From JAICJC01 sp963757605 (lineage in GTDB: Bacteria; Actinomycetota; Thermoleophilia; Gaiellales; JAICJC01), in assembly GCA_963757605.1 (NCBI GenBank), contig CAVWSF010000003.1, forward strand, positions 186,001-250,000: a DNA stretch of 64,000 bases. Direction: 5' to 3'. The stretch's first letter is position 1, and every line of letters begins with the position of its first letter. Below are positions 41,416 through 49,064 of this stretch, in pieces. A program made the translations under genes and the position numbers. The notes below the pieces were generated by a model. It ran no database searches. It saw only the letters and a program-made list of their open reading frames with translations, and had not been told where the DNA came from.

Positions 41416-42483
41416 TCAGCTAGGGCGCGTGTCTTGGTGTGCCCGCACGGTGACCTGCTCGCTGATGTATCTCGCGTCGGCGGCGACGAGGCCGAGCAGA
41501 CCCGAGCCGCGGGTGTGCTGCCAGGTCAACCCGAGGAAGTAGAGCCCGGCCCGGTCCGTCACGCCTCGGCGGTGTCGGATGCGACCGCCGGCATCGGCCA
41601 CAGGCACCTTGATCCAGGCGTAGTCCGGTTGGTAGCCGGTGGCCCAGATGATCGCGTCTGCGTCGGACTCCGTCCCGTCGGCGAAGCGGACGGTCCGGCC
41701 GGACGCGGCCACGGCTCTCGGCTTGAATTCGATCCCCAGCCGCTTCGCCTTGCGGGGGCTGGATCCGATCAGCGTGTCGCGCGTGCTGAGCCGCTTTCCG
41801 ATGCGCGACTCGACCGTGGCGCTGAGAACTCCGAGCTTCGTGAGCCACCAGAAGATCTGACGGCCGAGGAGCCGCTGTGGAAGCGGGGTTTGCCGCGAGC
41901 CGACCGCGAGCGCGACCTGGTGGCCGGCGGCGAGCTCCTCGGCGATCTGATACCCCGTGTTGCCGCCTCCGATGACCACCACACGGCCCGGCGGAACGTC
42001 GCTCGGTCGTCGATACCCCGTGCTGTGCGTCTGGTGGACGTCCGGTGCGACGGACGCGGCGAACTCCGGGATCCGCGGCTTCTGGAACGGGCCGGTGGCG
42101 ACGATCACCTGGTTGGCGTGGATCGTCCCCGCCGGCGACTCGGCGGCGAATCGTCCCTGGCGGCGGTCGAGCGCGGTGACGGGGGTGTTGAGCTCGACGG
42201 GCAGGTCGAGCGCGGTCGCATACCGGCCCAGATAGTCGATCACCTCGTCCCGCGTCGGCTCCCGGTCGGGGTCGCCGTCGAACGGCAGTCCCGGCATCGC
42301 GTTCAGGCGGCGCGGGGTGAAGAGCACAAGTGACTCCCACCGCTCCGCCCACGCCGAGCCGACCTGCTCGGCCCCGTCGACGATCAGGAAGCGGAGCCCC
42401 GCCTGACGGAGGTAGTACCCGACGGTGAGCCCGGCCTGGCCGGCGCCGATCACGAGGACGTCGTAGCTGCGGTTCGACTCCAA
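41416..42483 (-). CDS. Flavin-containing monooxygenase-like oxidoreductase (CzcO/YUCCA-like)
   Basis: 355 residues. The start is taken as TTG 42483, five bases after the multicopper oxidase stop; longer in-frame sequence is antisense-like. FAD Rossmann motif VLVIGAGQAGLTVGYYLRQAG, NADPH motif VVVIGGGNTGYQIAEELA, and the FMO-type IIWATGYQPDYAWI near the C-terminus. The order and length fit NAD(P)H-dependent flavoproteins annotated CzcO, often linked to metal-resistance loci. Downstream position in the copper oxidase operon supports a redox role in metal stress; the substrate is unknown. Confidence 0.92.
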   Translation of the reverse strand: MESNRSYDVLVIGAGQAGLTVGYYLRQAGLRFLIVDGAEQVGSAWAERWESLVLFTPRRLNAMPGLPFDGDPDREPTRDEVIDYLGRYATALDLPVELNTPVTALDRRQGRFAAESPAGTIHANQVIVATGPFQKPRIPEFAASVAPDVHQTHSTGYRRPSDVPPGRVVVIGGGNTGYQIAEELAAGHQVALAVGSRQTPLPQRLLGRQIFWWLTKLGVLSATVESRIGKRLSTRDTLIGSSPRKAKRLGIEFKPRAVAASGRTVRFADGTESDADAIIWATGYQPDYAWIKVPVADAGGRIRHRRGVTDRAGLYFLGLTWQHTRGSGLLGLVAADARYISEQVTVRAHQDTRPS

Positions 42484-42488
42484 GCGCG

Positions 42489-44192
42489 TCAGGCCGGCTC
42501 GACGTCGAAGCTGAACATCATCCCGCTCTCGTGGTGCTCGGCGATGTGGCAGTGGGCCATCCAGCGGCCGGGGTTCGTCACGTCCAGGAGGATGTCGACC
42601 GTCTCGCCGGTGCGCACCAGGACGGTGTCCTTCCAGACCAGGCTCTCCTCCGGCCGGCCGTCTCTGGCAAGGATCAGGAACCGGCCCGCGCCGTGCACAT
42701 GGAACGGGTGGTGCATCGGATGGTCGGAGTCCATCTCGTTGACCAGGCGGATCTTGACCCGGTCGCCGACCCGGAATCGCCACGTGATGGCGTGGTTCTC
42801 ATCCCCGCTTGACCGGTCGATCAGCTTCCATCGAGTGTTGGCCGGGGTCGTGAGGCGGTTGACGTCGACCATGTCGTCTTCCCACTCGATCCCACCAGCC
42901 TCGTGCGCATGGTCGCCATGTGCATGCTCGTGCTCGTTGTCGTGTCCTTCAACACTCGCGACGAGGGCGGCCGGCACGAGCTTCATCCCGCACTTCGGGC
43001 AGCGGTCGGGCTCGTCGCTCGTGACCTCGGGATGCATGGGACACGCGTAGCCGCTCGGGGCAGCGACCGGCAGGAGCTTCATGCCGCACTCCGGGCACTT
43101 CCCGGCCTCCTGGCTCACGACCTCGGGGTGCATCGGACACGCGTAGACCAGCTGCTCGCCCGCGGCGAGGCTGGGGGCCTGCATGTCCATCTCGGCAACG
43201 AAGGCGATCGTCTTGTCCGGCTCGGCCTCGAGCTCGTCCACCAGCCTGTCGCGCTCCTCCGCGAACTCCGCGTTCGTCCGAAGCCGGGTGAACGCGTCCT
43301 CGAGCGCCGGCTCGGCGGGCTCCTCGCCGACGTGGATGTCGGCGAGCCGGTAGGTGCGCTCGGGAGTCTGGTGCTCGAGGACGACGTCCCCGGGCCGGTC
43401 GAACATGATGTCCACGATCACGCGCTCGCTGGGCGCCAGGATCGCCGAGTCGACGAACTGCTCGTGCTCGACCCGGCCGCTGTCACCGCCGACGAGCTTC
43501 ATCCGCGCGCCTGGCAGGGCGACCTTGAACACGCGCGTGTTCGCGGTGTTGGTGAGGTAGAGCCGGATGACCTCCCCCTCCCGGGCCGACAGGTCGAGAT
43601 GCGGCTCCCCGGCGATGAGCAGCAGGTTGCCGAACCGTCCCATCGCCGCATAGGTCGTCTCGGTCCGGCTGAACGGCGCCACCTTGCCGTCTTCGATCAG
43701 GACGTCGTCGAGCGTCAGCACGAGCTCACGGTGCACCGGCGGCCAGTAGTCGGGATCGCGCGGGACGACGACGACGTTGCCGTAGAGCCCCATCTCCTGG
43801 CCGTAGTCCTCGCGGATGTGCGGGTGGTACCAGTAGAGGCCCGCGTCGGGGAACTGCACCCGGCACGAGAAGTCGCCGCCGACCGGGATCGGCCGCTGCG
43901 TCTCGTGCGTCCCGTCGGAGCGGTTGTCGAGCCGCAGCCCGTGCCAGTGGACGGTCGCCTCCAGATCGCCGTCGTTGTGGACGTGCACCTGAATCTCCGA
44001 CCCCTCCGGAACGCGGAGTGTCGGGCCGGGAATCGACCCGTTGTAACCGAGCATGCGCACCGTGTGATCGCCCAGCCGCTTGCGGACCGGGGTGATCCCG
44101 AGTCGGAACTCGGCGTCCGCAGCGAGATCGACGGTCGGACTCGCGACGGCCTCGGAGAGACCAGCCGTGTCGGTGGGAAAGTGGTTGGTCAT
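42489..44192 (-). CDS. Multicopper oxidase with two tandem heavy-metal-binding modules and His-rich segment
   Basis: 567 residues. Cupredoxin copper motifs are present: HWHG (82-85), WYHPHIRED (121-129), and C-terminal SDHPMHHPFHVHG and MAHCHIAEHHESGM with the type-1 Cys-His pair. Between cupredoxin domains 2 and 3 (about residues 350-406) are two near-identical zinc-ribbon-like modules, YACPMHPEVVSQEAGKCPEC-GMKLLP and YACPMHPEVTSDEPDRCPKC-GMKLVP, of the HMBD type seen at N-termini of copper ATPases and CusB. A His-rich stretch (HDNEHEHAHGDHAHEAGG) follows. No signal peptide is evident. AAGGGGAG-type RBS precedes ATG. Likely role: copper (cuprous) oxidation and tolerance, with the insert collecting copper. 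Confidence 0.93.
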   Translation of the reverse strand: MTNHFPTDTAGLSEAVASPTVDLAADAEFRLGITPVRKRLGDHTVRMLGYNGSIPGPTLRVPEGSEIQVHVHNDGDLEATVHWHGLRLDNRSDGTHETQRPIPVGGDFSCRVQFPDAGLYWYHPHIREDYGQEMGLYGNVVVVPRDPDYWPPVHRELVLTLDDVLIEDGKVAPFSRTETTYAAMGRFGNLLLIAGEPHLDLSAREGEVIRLYLTNTANTRVFKVALPGARMKLVGGDSGRVEHEQFVDSAILAPSERVIVDIMFDRPGDVVLEHQTPERTYRLADIHVGEEPAEPALEDAFTRLRTNAEFAEERDRLVDELEAEPDKTIAFVAEMDMQAPSLAAGEQLVYACPMHPEVVSQEAGKCPECGMKLLPVAAPSGYACPMHPEVTSDEPDRCPKCGMKLVPAALVASVEGHDNEHEHAHGDHAHEAGGIEWEDDMVDVNRLTTPANTRWKLIDRSSGDENHAITWRFRVGDRVKIRLVNEMDSDHPMHHPFHVHGAGRFLILARDGRPEESLVWKDTVLVRTGETVDILLDVTNPGRWMAHCHIAEHHESGMMFSFDVEPA

Positions 44193-44207
44193 TCCGCGTC
44201 TCCCCTT

Positions 44208-44645
44208 CTAGTGGTGAAAGTCGGTGCCGACGACGATCTCAACGGCGATGATCGCGGCGACCGTGAAGTCGACCACGAGGCAGAACGGCGGCCACCACCT
44301 CGTGTTGGCGACAAATCGATGGCGGTGCTGCCACAGATCCTTTACCCCATGGCCGGCGAGACCGACCACCAGAAGCCAAGGGGAGCCCGTGACGGCGGCA
44401 GCAGCAATCACGACGAAGATCGTGGCAACGCCGCTCTCAACAGCGATGACCCGCGCGCGCCCGTCGGCGACGGCGAACCCGATGTAGATGGCGGCAATCG
44501 CAGCCAGGCCGAGGGCGTAGACCGTCGAGGTGTCGAGCCACCAGAGGGAAAGCGGCGATGCGGCCTGCCCCACCCCGAAGACGAGTCCCCACGCAACCGG
44601 GGCTCGCAAGGACGCGGGCAGAGGACGTCGAATCGCCGCGATCAC
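44208..44645 (-). CDS. Four-span membrane protein in the copper oxidase operon
   Basis: 145 residues; GTG 44645 is favoured because GAGGGG lies ~7 nt upstream, while GTG 44651 is too close to it. Hydrophobic helices: APVAWGLVFGVGQAASPLSLWWL, VYALGLAAIAAIYIGFAVADG, ESGVATIFVVIAAAAVTGSPWLLVVGLAGHGVKDLWQHRHRFV, CLVVDFTVAAIIAVEIVVG. Several His residues (GHGVKDLWQHRHRF, C-terminal DFHH) could bind metal. No named family is certain. It is 15 nt upstream of the multicopper oxidase and divergent from the MarR-like regulator. Confidence 0.78.
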   Translation of the reverse strand: MIAAIRRPLPASLRAPVAWGLVFGVGQAASPLSLWWLDTSTVYALGLAAIAAIYIGFAVADGRARVIAVESGVATIFVVIAAAAVTGSPWLLVVGLAGHGVKDLWQHRHRFVANTRWWPPFCLVVDFTVAAIIAVEIVVGTDFHH

Positions 44646-44700
44646 CGTCACTCCCCTCTGCGATACTTCCGGCGGACGAGGATAGCACGACAATGAAGTC

Positions 44701-45051
44701 ATGACAATCGACGGTTTCCACGATGGCCGCGCATGGTCGCTGCTCTCCAATCATGGCCACGCGCTGATCTGCCTCGCCCAGCAACCAGACCTGCGGCTAT
44801 GGGAGTTGGCCGAGACGATCGGCATCCGCGAGCGAAGCGCCCAGCGGATCGTCAATCAGCTCGTCGACGCCGGCTATGTCACCCGCCATCACCACGACCA
44901 CCACGGCGCCCGAAGCAGCTACACCGTCAACCGCGAGCTGCAACTCCGCCGCCCTCACCTCGGCGCATACACCGTCGGTGACCTCATCGACACGTTCTCA
45001 CGCCCGGCGAGGGCCCGCGATGCACACGACGGCTCCAATGCGGCAAGGTGA
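44701..45051 (+). CDS. MarR/ArsR-like winged-helix regulator
   Basis: 116 residues. A winged helix is visible: WSLLSNHGHALICLAQQPDLRLWELAETIGIRERSAQRIVNQLVDAGYVTRHHHDHHGARSSYTVN, where the recognition helix is ERSAQRIVNQL and the wing carries a His cluster (HHHDHH) that could bind metal. A short C-terminal tail follows. It is divergent from the copper oxidase operon across a ~50-bp gap and so is the obvious candidate regulator of both directions. The stop overlaps the next start (GTGA). Confidence 0.85.
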   Translation: MTIDGFHDGRAWSLLSNHGHALICLAQQPDLRLWELAETIGIRERSAQRIVNQLVDAGYVTRHHHDHHGARSSYTVNRELQLRRPHLGAYTVGDLIDTFSRPARARDAHDGSNAAR

Positions 45052-46418
45052 CGGCCGTGCGAGACTCGACCATCTATCTACTCGGCCAGGCGTCGACGCC
45101 CGGCGTGCCCGAGACCCGGCAGTTTCTGAGTCGGAATGATGTGCCGTTCCAATGGGTCGATGTGGACGCCGACCCTCTGGTCGGACTCCTCAGCGGCCGC
45201 GCGGAGCTGGAAGGTCGTCGCTACCCGATGGCGTTGTTCGCAGACGGTTCGAGCCTCGAGGGGCCAGAGCGGTTCATGCTCAGCAGATATGTCCGCGCCA
45301 CGCCGACCGGCACGCCGTCTCCCGTTCCTGCCGAGGACGAACGCGCCTATGCCCAAACCGCTCGATTCAAGCAGCAACTCGCCGAACGCGCGGGCCTGCC
45401 GACCCGACCGGCAAGGGATGGCTACGACGTCGCCGTCGTCGGCGCAGGCCCCGCCGGGCTGACCGCCGCCCTCTACTGCGCATCGGAAGGTCTCAGCACG
45501 ATCGTCATTGAAGCGATCGCACCCGGCGGTCAGGCTGGCACAAGCGCTCGGATCGAGAACTACCCCGGCTTCGCGCACGGGATCAGCGGAGCGGAACTCG
45601 CGTCGAGCATCCACGCCCAGGCATCCCGGCTGGGGGCCGAGATTCTCATTGGAGCGGAGCTCGTAAGCGCGGCTCCAACCAGCCGAGGCACGTTCCAGAT
45701 AGAGCTGACCTGCGGCTCCATGATCGAGGTTCGAACCGGTGTCGCCGCCACCGGCGTCGACTACCGTCGACTTGAGGCCCCCGGGGTTGAGAAGTTCGTT
45801 GGCGCGGGAATCCATTACGGCTCCGCGCCCGGAGAAGCATTCCGGCTGCAGGGCCGGGATGTGGTGATCGTCGGGGGCGGAAACTCCGCCGGCCAAGCGG
45901 CGCTCCACATGGCCGAACACGCGCAGGCTGTGACCGTCGTCGTCCGCGGACCAAGCCTGCCCCGAGGGATGTCTAACTACCTGGTCGAGCGGATCGAGCA
46001 GCACCCGCGGATTGCGGTTCGTACGTCGTGCCAGGTCGCCGAAGCTCGAGGTGACTCCCACCTGCGGGGCGTCACGCTCCGAACGGAGGGACAAGACGAG
46101 ACCGAGGAGCTGGCAACAGACGCGATGTTTCTGCTCATCGGAGCCCTGCCATTCACACTAGGCGTCGAAGGGTGGCTCCGGCGCGACGAGCATGGGTTTC
46201 TGGTCACCGGCCAAGACGTCGTCACAGACTCGCGCGACACGTGGTGGACGCTCAGACGAGATCCCTATCCGTTGGAATCAAGCCAACCGGGCGTGTTCGT
46301 CGCCGGAGACCTTCGGCACGGCTCGACAAAGCGCGTCGCGTCCGCCGTCGGAGAGGGTGCCCTGGCCGCATCGCTGATCCACCGCTATCTCGCTCTGGAC
46401 CACGGTCGTAACACGTGA
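45048..46418 (+). CDS. Thioredoxin-reductase-like FAD oxidoreductase lacking the CxxC, with glutaredoxin-like N-terminus
   Basis: 456 residues from GTG 45048. Residues ~5-75 look like a glutaredoxin fold (STIYLLGQASTPGVPETRQFLSRNDVPFQWVDVDADP) with TPGVPE where a CxxC would be. The rest is TrxR-like: FAD motif VAVVGAGPAGLTAALYCASEG, APGGQAGTSARIENYPGF, then GAGIHYGSAPGEAFRL where thioredoxin reductases have the CATC disulfide, NADPH motif VVIVGGGNSAGQAALHMA, and C-terminal FVAGDLRHGSTKRVASAVGEGA. It cannot reduce thioredoxin by the usual dithiol; it may oxidise or reduce a small molecule. It is translationally coupled to the MarR-like regulator. Confidence 0.9.
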   Translation: MTAVRDSTIYLLGQASTPGVPETRQFLSRNDVPFQWVDVDADPLVGLLSGRAELEGRRYPMALFADGSSLEGPERFMLSRYVRATPTGTPSPVPAEDERAYAQTARFKQQLAERAGLPTRPARDGYDVAVVGAGPAGLTAALYCASEGLSTIVIEAIAPGGQAGTSARIENYPGFAHGISGAELASSIHAQASRLGAEILIGAELVSAAPTSRGTFQIELTCGSMIEVRTGVAATGVDYRRLEAPGVEKFVGAGIHYGSAPGEAFRLQGRDVVIVGGGNSAGQAALHMAEHAQAVTVVVRGPSLPRGMSNYLVERIEQHPRIAVRTSCQVAEARGDSHLRGVTLRTEGQDETEELATDAMFLLIGALPFTLGVEGWLRRDEHGFLVTGQDVVTDSRDTWWTLRRDPYPLESSQPGVFVAGDLRHGSTKRVASAVGEGALAASLIHRYLALDHGRNT

Positions 46419-46432
46419 CGTTACCGTCGACC

Positions 46433-47413
46433 ATGAGTGCTGCTGTGCATGACCGCTATGGCGATGCCGACGTTATCTACGTGGACAGACGTCCCGTGCC
46501 GGCGATCGCCGACGACGAGGTTCTCGTTCGAGTCGAGGCTGCCGGACTCGACCGCGGCACGTGGCACCTGCTGACGGGGCAGCCGTACCTGGCTCGGCTG
46601 GCGATCGGACTCCGCCGGCCGCGCGTTGCCGTGCTCGGTCGCGACGTGGCGGGCAGGGTCGTCGCCACCGGATCGGCCGTGCACCGGCTTGCGGTCGGTG
46701 ACTCGGTGTTCGGGGTGGCAACCGGGTCGTTCGCCGAGTACGCCAGGGCCAAGGAGCGGAAGCTCGTGCGAACACCCGATGCGCTTTCCGCGGTGGAAGC
46801 GGCAGTCCTTGGGATCTCCGGCATGACCGCTCTCCAGGCAATCGACGCCGCACAGGCGAAGGCCGGGTCCAGTCTGCTCATCATCGGCGCATCCGGCGGC
46901 GTCGGCAGCTATGCCGTCCAGATCGCACACGGCCGTGGGGCACGCGTGACCGGCGTGTCGCGTGCCGCCAAGGCTGACTTCGTTCGCTCCCTCGGCGCCG
47001 AGCGAGTGGTCGCCTATGACAGCGCGGCCGAGGACGACGAGGGCGGCCCCTACGACGCCATCATCGATACGGGCGGGGACACCGCGCTTTCCAGGCTTCG
47101 GTCGATGCTCGCGCCGCACGGCACGCTGGTGATCGTCGGCGGCGAAGGCGGTGACGCTGTCACCGGGATGGGCCGACAATTACGTGCGCGGATCCTGTCG
47201 CCGTTCGTCCACCAGCGGCTCACCTTCATCGTCAACCGCGAGCGCCAGTCCGACCTCGAACGGCTCCGTCACCTCGTCGAGGACGGCATCGTCAGACCGG
47301 CAGTCGACACCGTGTATCCGCTCGGTCAGGCGGCTGAGGCCGTGCAGCACTTGGTCGCCGGACACACCAAGGGGAAGATTGCAGTCGCCGTCAACGATCC
47401 CGTCCGCCTGTGA
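46433..47413 (+). CDS. Quinone oxidoreductase-type NAD(P)-dependent dehydrogenase (MDR family)
   Basis: 326 residues from ATG 46433 (MSAAVHDRYGDADVIYVDRR); GTG 46415 overlaps the upstream stop and is an alternative. The GroES-like N-domain has VLVRVEAAGLDRGTWHLLTG and VLGRDVAGRVVATGSAV. The NAD(P)-binding motif is LLIIGASGGVGSYAVQIAHGRGARVTGV. Catalytic-zinc Cys/His ligands are absent, so this is the zinc-independent quinone reductase branch. The C-terminus YPLGQAAEAVQHLVAGHTKGKIAVAV is typical. It is the last gene of the redox cluster before the island boundary. Confidence 0.92.
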   Translation: MSAAVHDRYGDADVIYVDRRPVPAIADDEVLVRVEAAGLDRGTWHLLTGQPYLARLAIGLRRPRVAVLGRDVAGRVVATGSAVHRLAVGDSVFGVATGSFAEYARAKERKLVRTPDALSAVEAAVLGISGMTALQAIDAAQAKAGSSLLIIGASGGVGSYAVQIAHGRGARVTGVSRAAKADFVRSLGAERVVAYDSAAEDDEGGPYDAIIDTGGDTALSRLRSMLAPHGTLVIVGGEGGDAVTGMGRQLRARILSPFVHQRLTFIVNRERQSDLERLRHLVEDGIVRPAVDTVYPLGQAAEAVQHLVAGHTKGKIAVAVNDPVRL

Positions 47414-47472
47414 CTCGGGGCGAGTACTACCACGACGCCGCGAGCATGGGCCGGAGGCGAGCCCGAGAACGG

Positions 47473-47500
47473 CGAAAGCCGCTCAACCGAGCGGCTTTCG
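47473..47500 (-). terminator. Perfect 12-bp hairpin downstream of tRNA 3' fragment
   Basis: CGAAAGCCGCTC (47473-47484) pairs with GAGCGGCTTTCG (47489-47500) around AACC. On the minus strand it directly follows the tRNA 3'-end fragment, as tRNA terminators do; it may also stop the quinone reductase transcript on the plus strand. Confidence 0.7.
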
Positions 47501-47504
47501 TGCA

Positions 47505-47540
47505 TGCGCTGGAGAGGACTTGAACCTCCACGGCCCATAC
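47505..47540 (-). other. 3' fragment of a class II (Leu-type) tRNA, left copy of 36-bp direct repeat
   Basis: On the minus strand the segment reads as a T-arm (GGAGG-TTCAAGT-CCTCT), then the acceptor 3' strand CCAGCGC and discriminator A, preceded by a variable-arm-like GTATGGGCCGTG. No matching acceptor 5' strand (GCGCTGG) is found within ~120 nt upstream, so only the 3' end is present. The same 36 bases occur at 60740-60775 in the same orientation. tRNA 3' ends duplicated as direct repeats are the hallmark of integrative-element attachment sites. The Leu assignment is from memory of tRNA-Leu sequences. Confidence 0.65.
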
Positions 47541-47588
47541 GGACCCAAGGCACTCGAGATTGAGCACGCGGTCAGGGTGGGCCAGATA

Positions 47589-47661
47589 CGGCTTGATCAA
47601 GCCGCTTGAGGTCAGCTGAGATCCGCTCAGATCGGGTGGGATTGGTACCACGTGGTACCAA
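47589..47661. promoter_or_regulatory. Two perfect palindromes in intergenic DNA
   Basis: CGGCTTGATCAAGCCG (47589-47604) and a 20-bp palindrome TTGGTACCACGTGGTACCAA (47642-47661) are both perfect inverted repeats. They lie in the 435-bp non-coding stretch 47414-47848, which holds no supportable gene. A dimeric regulator or a recombinase core site next to the presumed attachment site are both possible. The right-hand boundary has neither palindrome. Confidence 0.45.
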
Positions 47662-47743
47662 GGCCGCTGGTGCCACAACTGGCGCGATCGCTGGATGGCC
47701 GTTCGCAGACGAGGAAGACGATCCCGCCGTGCACCCGACTAGA

Positions 47744-48607
47744 CCGCGCCGCCACCCGTCCAAGGCGTCGACGTGTGGCGGGGTGGACGCGGTCGGCATC
47801 CCGCTGGAGCGTCCCAGCGGGTGGGCGACCCGCCAGGAAGCCGGAGGGCTAGCTGATCTTCAGGTGCTCCACCTGAAGCCGCGCGTCTGCGCCCGCGCCG
47901 CCGACGTTCGCGCCGGCGGTCTGGATCTTGAGCGCCATCGGCGTCTTTGAGATGTGGCGGGTGAAGTGCGCGAAGCGGACGCCGTCCAGCCGCACGTTCA
48001 TCTTGTGCCGCTTCCACACCACGGTGATGTGGTGCCAGCGGGCGAAGTTGGCGCGGACGCGATGCTGCTTCAGATGCGAGCGGCCGACGCCCCAGTGGCG
48101 AGTGGCGATGATCTCCCTGCGCTTGGAGTCGCCCACCTTGCCCTCGGCGAAGTCGAGCTCGTTGAAGGGCGTGCCCTCGCGGCCGCCCAGGAGCAGCACG
48201 AACTTGCCGGCGCCGGCGGAGATGCGGAAGTCCATGTCGTAGCGGCCGCGCAGCTGATAGTGGGTCGAGCCGACGCCGCCTGCGACGTCACCCTGGATCC
48301 GCTCGGTGAGACGACCGTGCGACTTCGACACCATCGCCGGATCCCACTTCTGGCCCAGATTGCCGGTCGACTTGAACCGGTGCCAGTCCTGGTGGGCAAA
48401 ACGGATCGTGGCCGCTTGAGCGGTTGATGCGAAGGCGAACACGGCCACGGTCGCCAACGCGAACACGCGAATCGTTCTCATGTGGTCGGCGTCGGCGGCG
48501 GTTGAGGCCGAAGGCATCACCAGATCGTGGTGGTCGACCTACCGGGCGTCGACGCCTCGATCACCCTCCCTTCACGACCGCGGCAGCCTATCGCGGCGCT
48601 CGGCTCA
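47744..48607. repeat. 864-bp duplication, left copy
   Basis: Bases 47744-48607 and 59709-60572 appear identical (offset 11,965): every reading frame inside them translates to the same sequence. The match begins at CCGCGCCGCCACCC and ends at CGGCTCA, and the sequences diverge abruptly on both sides. The unit carries one complete secreted-protein gene. No terminal inverted repeats or target-site duplications are apparent, so it does not look like an insertion sequence. Confidence 0.95.
47849..48481 (-). CDS. Secreted GH16/concanavalin-like protein, copy 1
   Basis: 210 residues from ATG 48481. The signal peptide MRTIRVFALATVAVFAFAS-TAQA precedes a mature beta-rich protein. The pattern resembles GH16-type beta-jelly-roll proteins: LTERIQGDVAGGVGSTHYQ, YDMDFRISAGAGKFVLLLGG, the E-x-D-x-x-E-like NELDFAEG (Glu108, Asp110, Glu113), RATFARWHHITVVWKR-type strand (here ANFARWHHITVVWKR) and NVRLDGVRFAHF. 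This suggests binding or cleavage of a beta-glucan, but the match is by eye; Trp residues normally lining the cleft are few. An in-frame ATG pair 13 codons upstream is unlikely. It is fully contained in the 864-bp duplication. Confidence 0.7.
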   Translation of the reverse strand: MRTIRVFALATVAVFAFASTAQAATIRFAHQDWHRFKSTGNLGQKWDPAMVSKSHGRLTERIQGDVAGGVGSTHYQLRGRYDMDFRISAGAGKFVLLLGGREGTPFNELDFAEGKVGDSKRREIIATRHWGVGRSHLKQHRVRANFARWHHITVVWKRHKMNVRLDGVRFAHFTRHISKTPMALKIQTAGANVGGAGADARLQVEHLKIS

Positions 48608-49064
48608 AGGGTCGTGACGCAGTCTTCGCCGGCGAAGATCCGCGCTAGGCGGCTTCTATCACGCGTGGGCCGCCTCCTGACCGTACCTGACGGGCTCCTG
48701 GGTACGTACCGTCGGACGAAACAACCACCACGAGGTCAGACTCGCCTTCATGCGCCGCTGGAACGGTGAGCCACAGCTTCCGCGTGCAGCGATGCGTGGG
48801 TTCGAGCTTTCCCGTGGCACTCGAAGGGGAAGACTGGGCGTATCGTTCCGTCCCCGGTGATCGTCCGCGAACTGATCTGGGAAGCGATCGCCGAGATCGC
48901 GGGCGACCGGCCCATTCGCGTTCGGCGCCGACTGATTCCCGGTTCTCACTGAGGGGCTCGAATTCCAGCCCGCAGGTCAACCGGGGAGACGTGCTCGCCA
49001 CACCCGGACGACCCCCGGCGGGCGCGAGATACGGAGCCGCGCGAACCCGGCGACGCGGCGCGGA
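48608..49064. other. Non-coding stretch, nothing recognised
   Basis: Between the end of the duplication and the stop of the TPR-like gene the sequence has several short open frames on both strands (e.g. ~100-118 codons) without family resemblance, RBS or coherent codon bias. No RNA gene or repeat is seen. Its lower third-position GC bias than the neighbours suggests degraded or intergenic DNA. Confidence 0.4.

Noticed and set aside
41434..42333. Plus-strand 299-codon frame opposite the flavin monooxygenase
   Set aside because: Antisense shadow without motifs; the minus-strand product has two GxGxxG motifs.
42903..44696. Plus-strand 597-codon frame opposite the multicopper oxidase
   Set aside because: Antisense shadow; the copper-binding motifs are all on the minus strand.
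47505..47625. A complete tRNA gene on the minus strand
   Set aside because: The T-arm and acceptor 3' strand are present but no complementary 5' acceptor GCGCTGG, D-arm or good anticodon arm could be found at either copy.
47744..48607. The 864-bp repeat as an insertion sequence
   Set aside because: It encodes a secreted protein rather than a transposase and has no terminal inverted repeats or evident target duplications.
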